A stretch of DNA of 64,000 bases from Bartonella krasnovii (lineage in GTDB: Bacteria > Pseudomonadota > Alphaproteobacteria > Rhizobiales > Rhizobiaceae): positions 124,001 through 188,000 of the forward strand of contig NZ_CP031844.2 in the NCBI RefSeq assembly GCF_003606345.3, in the 5' to 3' direction. Both the position numbers and the translations under genes were made by a program. The notes beneath the pieces are model-generated. The model did no database searches. It saw only the letters and a program-made list of their open reading frames with translations, and had not been told where the DNA came from. Of the stretch, positions 59,478-64,000 are shown in pieces (position 1 is the first letter of the stretch; every line of letters begins with the position of its first letter).

Positions 59478-60872
59478 ATGCTGAATAAAGTACTAACACA
59501 TCTTGATGGAAATATAGAAAAGAGCCTTGAACGCCTTTTTTCTTTTTTACGCTTTCAATCGATCTCTACAGACTCGGCTTATAAGGACGCATGTCGTCAA
59601 GCCGCTGATTGGTTAGTAGAGGATTTAAAAAGCATTGGTTTTGAGGCATCACGGCGTGATACACCAGGGCATCCAATGGTTGTTGGGCATCATCCAGGAC
59701 CTTCAGAGGATTGTTTACATGTATTGTTTTATGGACATTATGATGTTCAACCTGTTGATCCGTTGAGTTTATGGGAGGATGATCCATTTACACCTTCTTT
59801 AAAAGAGAGAGATGGAGAAAAAGTTATTTGTGCTCGCGGCGCTTCTGATGATAAAGGTCAGTTGATGACATTTATTGAAGCGTGTCGTGCCTATAAGAAA
59901 GAAACAGGACAGCTTCCTGTTAAAGTGACTATTTTATGTGAAGGTGAGGAAGAGTGCGCTTCTCCTTCTCTTATTCCTTTTTTAAAAGCAAATAAAGATG
60001 AACTTAAGGCAGATTATGCATTGGTTTGTGATACATCCATGTGGGACGCGAATACACCCTCTATTGCTCTTTCTCTTCGGGGAATTATGGCGGAAGAGAT
60101 TATTATTACAGCAGCGAATTGTGATTTGCATTCTGGTTATTTTGGGGGTGTAGCAGCCAATCCCATTCGTATTTTAGCAAAAATTTTGGCAGGACTTCAC
60201 GATGAAAATAATAAGGTGACACTTCCTGGTTTTTATGAAGGTGTAGAAGAAACACCTCCACATATTTTACAATCATGGAATGCACTTAATTGTACTGCTG
60301 AAAATTTGCTTGGTCCTATCGGTCTTTCCGTTCCAGCAGGTGAAAAAGGACGAAACATTTTAGAGCTTGTGTGGGCACGTCCTACCATGGAATTTAATGG
60401 TATTAGTGGGGGCTATGAAGGGGAAGGGATGAAAACGGTTATTGCCTCTCAAGCGAGTGCAAAAGTATCATGTCGTTTAGTCCATAAGCAAGATCCAGAG
60501 AAAATACGCCAGGCGCTGCGTGATTACGTACGGAGCTCAATTCCTGCTGATTGTACGGTTGAATTTAAGAATTATGGTTCTTCTCCAGCACTTCAGTTGT
60601 CTGAAGATTCATCTTTTATCAAGGAGGCGAAGGATGCTTTATCACAAGAGTGGGAAGTTCCTGCTGTCTTGACAGCCATGGGGGGGTCGATTCCAATTGT
60701 TGCCGATTTTCGGTCAATTCTTGGTATGGAAACTCTTTTGGTTGGTTTTGGATTGGCTGATGACCGTATTCATTCGCCTAATGAAAAGTATAATCTAAAA
60801 TCGTTTCATAAGGGGCAGAGGTCTTGGGCGCGCATTCTTACCGCTTTAGCAAAGAGGAGGGTGAATGGCTGA
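59478..60872 (+). CDS. M20 family dipeptidase (metallopeptidase)
   Basis: A zinc-dependent dipeptidase or carboxypeptidase-like enzyme of 464 residues. The metal ligands are visible: His in FYGHYDVQPVDP, Asp in ARGASDDKGQL, Glu pair in CEGEEECASPSL, Asp in YALVCDTSM and the C-terminal His in DDRIHSPNEKYNL; the dimerisation domain begins near HSGYFGGVAANP. The ATG at 59478 follows GAGAGG. Its 3' end overlaps rnd by 8 bases. The natural substrate is unknown. Confidence 0.93.
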   Translation: MLNKVLTHLDGNIEKSLERLFSFLRFQSISTDSAYKDACRQAADWLVEDLKSIGFEASRRDTPGHPMVVGHHPGPSEDCLHVLFYGHYDVQPVDPLSLWEDDPFTPSLKERDGEKVICARGASDDKGQLMTFIEACRAYKKETGQLPVKVTILCEGEEECASPSLIPFLKANKDELKADYALVCDTSMWDANTPSIALSLRGIMAEEIIITAANCDLHSGYFGGVAANPIRILAKILAGLHDENNKVTLPGFYEGVEETPPHILQSWNALNCTAENLLGPIGLSVPAGEKGRNILELVWARPTMEFNGISGGYEGEGMKTVIASQASAKVSCRLVHKQDPEKIRQALRDYVRSSIPADCTVEFKNYGSSPALQLSEDSSFIKEAKDALSQEWEVPAVLTAMGGSIPIVADFRSILGMETLLVGFGLADDRIHSPNEKYNLKSFHKGQRSWARILTALAKRRVNG

Positions 60873-61485
60873 GATTCGCGTCCATCAAGGTGATTTGCCA
60901 AACCTAGACAATTATAAAACTGATGCTATTGCGATTGATACTGAGACTTTAGGATTACAACCACATCGTGATCGTTTGTGTGTTGTTCAGATTTCTTCTG
61001 GAGATGGGACTGCTGATATTATACAAATTGCTAAAGGACAAAAAAGTGCTCCTAATTTGGTCAAGCTTCTTAAAGATAACGCCGTCACAAAAATATTCCA
61101 TTTTGGGCGTTTTGATCTTGCTATTTTAGCGCATACATTTGGTGTTATGCCAGAGGCTGTTTTTTGTACAAAAATCGCTTCAAAGCTCACACGTACCTAT
61201 ACGGATCGTCATGGATTGAAAGAAATTTGTAATGAATTGCTGAATGTGAATATCTCTAAACAGCAACAATCTTCGGATTGGGCGGCAGAAACGTTATCAC
61301 AGGCACAAATTGAATATGCTGCATCGGATGTGTTATATTTGCATCGTTTAAAGGTTATATTTGAAGAACGTTTAAGACGCGAAGAGCGAGAAAATGTTGC
61401 CAAGGCATGCTTTCAATTTTTGCCTATGAGAGCTAAGCTTGACCTTTTAGGATGGGCGGAAGTTGATATTTTTGCCCATAGCTAA
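60865..61485 (+). CDS. Ribonuclease D-like 3'-5' exonuclease
   Basis: A DEDDy exonuclease of 206 residues, so only the catalytic domain of RNase D; the HRDC domains of the 375-residue E. coli enzyme are missing. Exo I is IAIDTETLGL, Exo II FHFGRFDLAIL, Exo III IEYAASDVLYLHRL with the tyrosine of the DEDDy type. It may trim tRNA or act on short RNA. The start overlaps the dipeptidase by 8 bases, so it is translated from the same mRNA, and a strong terminator follows. Single-domain forms are common in alphaproteobacteria. Confidence 0.9.
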   Translation: MAEIRVHQGDLPNLDNYKTDAIAIDTETLGLQPHRDRLCVVQISSGDGTADIIQIAKGQKSAPNLVKLLKDNAVTKIFHFGRFDLAILAHTFGVMPEAVFCTKIASKLTRTYTDRHGLKEICNELLNVNISKQQQSSDWAAETLSQAQIEYAASDVLYLHRLKVIFEERLRREERENVAKACFQFLPMRAKLDLLGWAEVDIFAHS

Positions 61486-61523
61486 CTTTAAAAATTGGCT
61501 TTTAATAGAAGTGAAGATGCAAG

Positions 61524-61563
61524 AGGACAAAATGCTGATATTGTGGGCGTTTTGTCCTTTTTT
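61524..61563 (+). terminator. Strong rho-independent terminator after rnd
   Basis: AGGACAAAATGC (61524-61535) pairs with GCGTTTTGTCCT (61547-61558) in a 12-base stem with one wobble pair, then TTTTTT. It lies 39 bases beyond the rnd stop and should end the dipeptidase-rnd transcript. Confidence 0.85.
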
Positions 61564-61622
61564 CTCTCATCTTTGATAACATAAGTGCTCTTTGATTTGA
61601 AGTTGAGGCAATAAAAGCTCTT

Positions 61623-61829
61623 TTAAAGAGAGGCTAGGAATATATGGTGGGTTGAAAGGCTTAAATCTCTAAAATTGGTATACAGCCTAATAGGGAGAGA
61701 ATATGAAGCAATCAATGTAAAAACAATTCTCATTCTTATCATCACTAATTCTATTTTACGCCTTTCAAAAGTATCTACAGCAATATCTATTAAGGAATGC
61801 AGATTACGTATTGCCTCTGCTTTTATTTT
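61623..61829 (-). pseudogene. Possible gene remnant without start codon
   Basis: A 68-codon frame after a stop, reading KAEAIRNLHSLIDIAVDTFE and on to RRKIELVMIRMRIVF. The first half looks like a real amphipathic helix, yet there is no early Met and no ribosome binding site. I recognise no family. It is most likely the leftover of a gene, but chance cannot be excluded. Confidence 0.25.
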
Positions 61830-61914
61830 TCACATTCTTTAGCGGAGTCACGCCCCTCAAGCAAAATACTCTCCTAAACGAAATATATTTGGGGTGCTCA
61901 TTCATGTGTTTTTT

Positions 61915-61932
61915 TTAAGAAAGCTTTCTTAA
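61915..61932. repeat. Perfect 18-base palindrome
   Basis: TTAAGAAAGCTTTCTTAA reads the same on both strands and is preceded by a run of T residues. It could be a dimeric protein-binding site or a small terminator; nothing nearby tells which. Confidence 0.5.
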
Positions 61933-62825
61933 GGCATCCACACCCATGACACGGCAGCGTTCATGAATGTGATATAACGATAAAGCTTCCAATATGATAT
62001 AAAATCTATTGAGCACCACTATTTTTATGCTTATGGAGTTAAAAGCCACTACCATCACATATTTTGTCAACACCCAATTTTGTGACAAACCTTGGTACTC
62101 TTCATAAGAGGCGTTTTAAATTGTACAGTTTCACTCTACTTAAGCGTGCCCACTTGTAATATGCACAAATAATAAATGGTTTTGGTTAATTCAACATAAG
62201 AGAATTTTATGCTATTTGGGGGGATAATTCAATATAGATAACGCCATATTATCATTATAAATCAAAATGTTGTAGACTTAAGATATAAAAAATGATCACG
62301 ATTATACTGAGCAATACAAAGAATGATATCTAGAAACAAGTTAGCAAAAGCATGCTTTTGTTCAAGTCAAAATATTATAATCACTTGCGTTTAAAGGGAT
62401 TCATAAGAAAAAGTACCTTTTTCAAGACTTTTATCCATATATCAACTTCATTTATGATATGGAGGCGGATAATTTAACTTAATTGTACCATGAACAAATT
62501 TGAAATGGGATAAGCTTGTGATACTGAGAGCACTCATTCAATAGGGGGAATAATAAATTATACCTATAAATCAATAGGTTGATATGATACCTGTGACCTT
62601 TATTGTCCCACAGACGATACTTCGTGCTTTTATTCATTGCCAAACAAGTGTTTTCTATGTTGATTAGGCAGGGTAATTTGCATTTATTTTAAAATTAAAA
62701 TGCTCCAAAGCTGTGTTTTTTTCAGAATTCTCACTTTTTATCTATAAACATGCTATTTTTTCTGGAAATTGGCAATGAAGACGCTAGGTAAAATCCATTA
62801 TGGATATTTCTACGAGGTTAAATTT

Positions 62826-63155
62826 ATGAACATAAAATATTTTATTACAGCTTTTGCTACTCTTTCTTCAATCTCTTTTGCTCAAGGGTCAGGCCTTTCG
62901 TCTTCTCACAAGTTTATAGAGGGCATATCTGCTGTTGTTCTTCCTAAAGATCTTTTTTTTAGGGAACAGTTGAGCAAGATCTTATCTGAAGTTGTTCAAA
63001 TGGAACTTTCTTGCATAAATAACAGTCAATGCATGACAGCAGCGAAGTTAGTACCTGTGTCACATTCTGGTAAAAAAAAGTTTCCAAAACCTAAAAAAAG
63101 ACCAGAAAAAAAAAGCCGGCCAAACTTATTTGAACGAAGTCCAATGAGTTATTAA
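62826..63155 (+). CDS. Small secreted hypothetical protein with lysine/proline-rich tail
   Basis: A 109-residue protein starting at the ATG at 62826, which follows a GAGGT site at good spacing; the frame is open 19 codons further but without support. Residues 1-20 are a Sec signal peptide (IKYFITAFATLSSISFAQG). The middle has two close cysteines (SCINNSQC) and the last 35 residues are very basic (KKKFPKPKKRPEKKSR). I recognise no family; such small exported proteins are often genus-specific. After its stop codon the frame stays open for 35 more codons. Confidence 0.65.
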   Translation: MNIKYFITAFATLSSISFAQGSGLSSSHKFIEGISAVVLPKDLFFREQLSKILSEVVQMELSCINNSQCMTAAKLVPVSHSGKKKFPKPKKRPEKKSRPNLFERSPMSY

Positions 63156-64000
63156 AAAGTAAGAAAGCAACACCAGAAAGTTTATGTCTGGGAATTGAAT
63201 AAAGGAGATATTGTTTATCGCTTTAAAACAGGGGGAGTTATTTATTTGCGAAGGGTATTATGATTATCTGCGGGGAATGAATGGTGCTGTTTGGGAAAGA
63301 TAAGGGTAGGGAGGTTTTGGTGAAAGAATCCACTGTAGAATGGCGCCTGCCCGTTATAAATTTCATTGAATTATATAACGTGGAGATTTTGGATTATTCT
63401 ATTATGTATGTCACAAATTCTCTCATTTGAAGTTTGGTTATATAAAGGCATATAAATCCCCTTTATTTAAGTGTTTTTAGGATACGAGTTGGATCAACAA
63501 TAGGATTTGGTCCATACGCCCTTGAGTTAAGTAAATCACATGAGTGGGAAAACTAAGACAAGCCCGTTTAGCAAGAATTTTGGTTGTTTGCTGGCAGGTT
63601 TCAATTATAGACAAAATATTTTTTGTTTGTCTGTGATTTAAAATATCAGAGAGCTTTTCTGCCAAATTCATGATTTGTAAAGCAAGGTTTTGTTTGAAAA
63701 CTTTAAGAAAAAGACTCTCATTTTTTCAGCTTGAGGGAGGTTTTCATATAAGTTTCAATGTTTATAAATTGTTTTTTCAATTTAGTTTATAAAGAGGATG
63801 AAATTGAGTGCCGACAAAGAAGGTTGAAGCTTTGAAAAAAGAATTTCTATAGGGTTGAGATAAAAAAGGTCAATCTTTCAAAAACAATAAATGCTTAAAG
63901 TAAAAACAAAGAGCGGGTAAATTGAATATGATTTTGTTGTAATCCATGAAGTATTTAAAACTTTGTTTATGTGCGGATACATCCTTTATAATAAAAAACT
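63156..64000. other. Gene-poor end of window
   Basis: AT-rich sequence with one in-frame continuation of the preceding gene (63156-63263, reading VYVWELNKGDIVYRFKTGG) and one weak minus-strand frame (63477-63671). I see no RNA gene, repeat or mobile element. Confidence 0.5.
63477..63671 (-). CDS. Doubtful small hypothetical or truncated gene
   Basis: A 64-codon frame from an ATG without ribosome binding site (MNLAEKLSDILNHRQTKNIL and on). The open frame continues about 18 codons upstream of the ATG with helix-like sequence (SLFLKVFKQNLALQI), which suggests that it could be the 3' part of a gene that has lost its beginning. No family was recognised. Confidence 0.3.
   Translation of the reverse strand: MNLAEKLSDILNHRQTKNILSIIETCQQTTKILAKRACLSFPTHVIYLTQGRMDQILLLIQLVS

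Larger units (their letters stand above)
61486..62825. other. Long AT-rich gap with gene-like scraps
   Basis: This 1340-base gap has no full gene. It contains the terminator, a minus-strand frame without start codon (61626-61829), a perfect 18-base palindrome TTAAGAAAGCTTTCTTAA (61915-61932), and a pair of inverted GGTGCTCA/TGAGCACC words about 120 bases apart (near 61894 and 62015). The rest reads as AT-rich neutral sequence. It looks like decayed genome sequence of the kind seen in host-restricted alphaproteobacteria. Confidence 0.5.

Noticed and set aside
1..64000. CRISPR array, prophage, insertion sequence or tRNA genes
   Set aside because: Scanning by eye revealed no regularly spaced repeats, transposase or integrase genes, or tRNA T-loop signatures.

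Overview
The window looks like chromosomal core DNA of an alphaproteobacterium of the order Hyphomicrobiales (Rhizobiales), most probably a Bartonella. The reasons are the low G+C, the long non-coding and partly decayed gaps between ordinary housekeeping genes, and several rhizobial gene orders: tsaB-rimI-miaB-phoH-ybeY-corC-lnt-HTH-metK-trmB followed by rimP-nusA-rnpM-infB-rbfA-truB; ffs-dnaX-ybaB-recR; and cycM next to kdsB-pheA. The genus is inferred. The species cannot be told from this sequence alone. I see no prophage, insertion sequence, CRISPR array, secretion-system locus or tRNA gene.

Layout. 1-8.5 kb: prmC (cut by the window edge), prfA, fur and secA on the minus strand, then a parvulin isomerase, argJ and mutT on the plus strand. 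9-13.6 kb: an NlpC/P60 hydrolase, an M17 aminopeptidase, coaA and an asparaginase, all minus. 13.7-15.7 kb: hslV-hslU. 15.7-19.5 kb: an RsmC-like methyltransferase, pnp and rpsO, minus. 19.8-21.4 kb: an MFS exporter fused to a monooxygenase-like domain. 21.9-38.7 kb: a nearly unbroken minus-strand block for translation initiation, ribosome maturation, tRNA modification, SAM synthesis and lipoprotein acylation. 39.4-46.5 kb: a YeiH-type permease, recR-ybaB-dnaX-ffs (SRP RNA), a small secreted protein, a decayed duplicate of the 3' end of pheA, pheA and kdsB. 46.6-55.4 kb: a membrane-anchored cytochrome c, moeB, gshB and the pstSCAB-phoU phosphate operon. 56-61.5 kb: a SleB-type lipoprotein hydrolase, an M29 aminopeptidase, mutM, an M20 dipeptidase and rnd. 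61.5-64 kb: a mostly empty AT-rich tail with one small secreted basic protein and gene-like scraps.

The genes are mostly housekeeping. Their themes are translation (release factors, IF2, NusA, S15, RimP, RbfA, YbeY, TruB, TrmB, MiaB, TsaB, RimI), RNA decay (PNPase, RNase D, YbeY), protein export and quality control (SecA, SRP RNA, parvulin, HslUV), envelope upkeep (Lnt, KdsB, NlpC and SleB hydrolases) and phosphate and iron homeostasis (Pst/PhoU, Fur). No clearly new biological system stands out. The observations most worth a check are the degenerate tandem copy of the PheA ACT domain, a hairpin terminator about 40 nt before rimP, a possible slippery A-run in dnaX, and two small Bartonella-like secreted proteins in otherwise gene-poor gaps.
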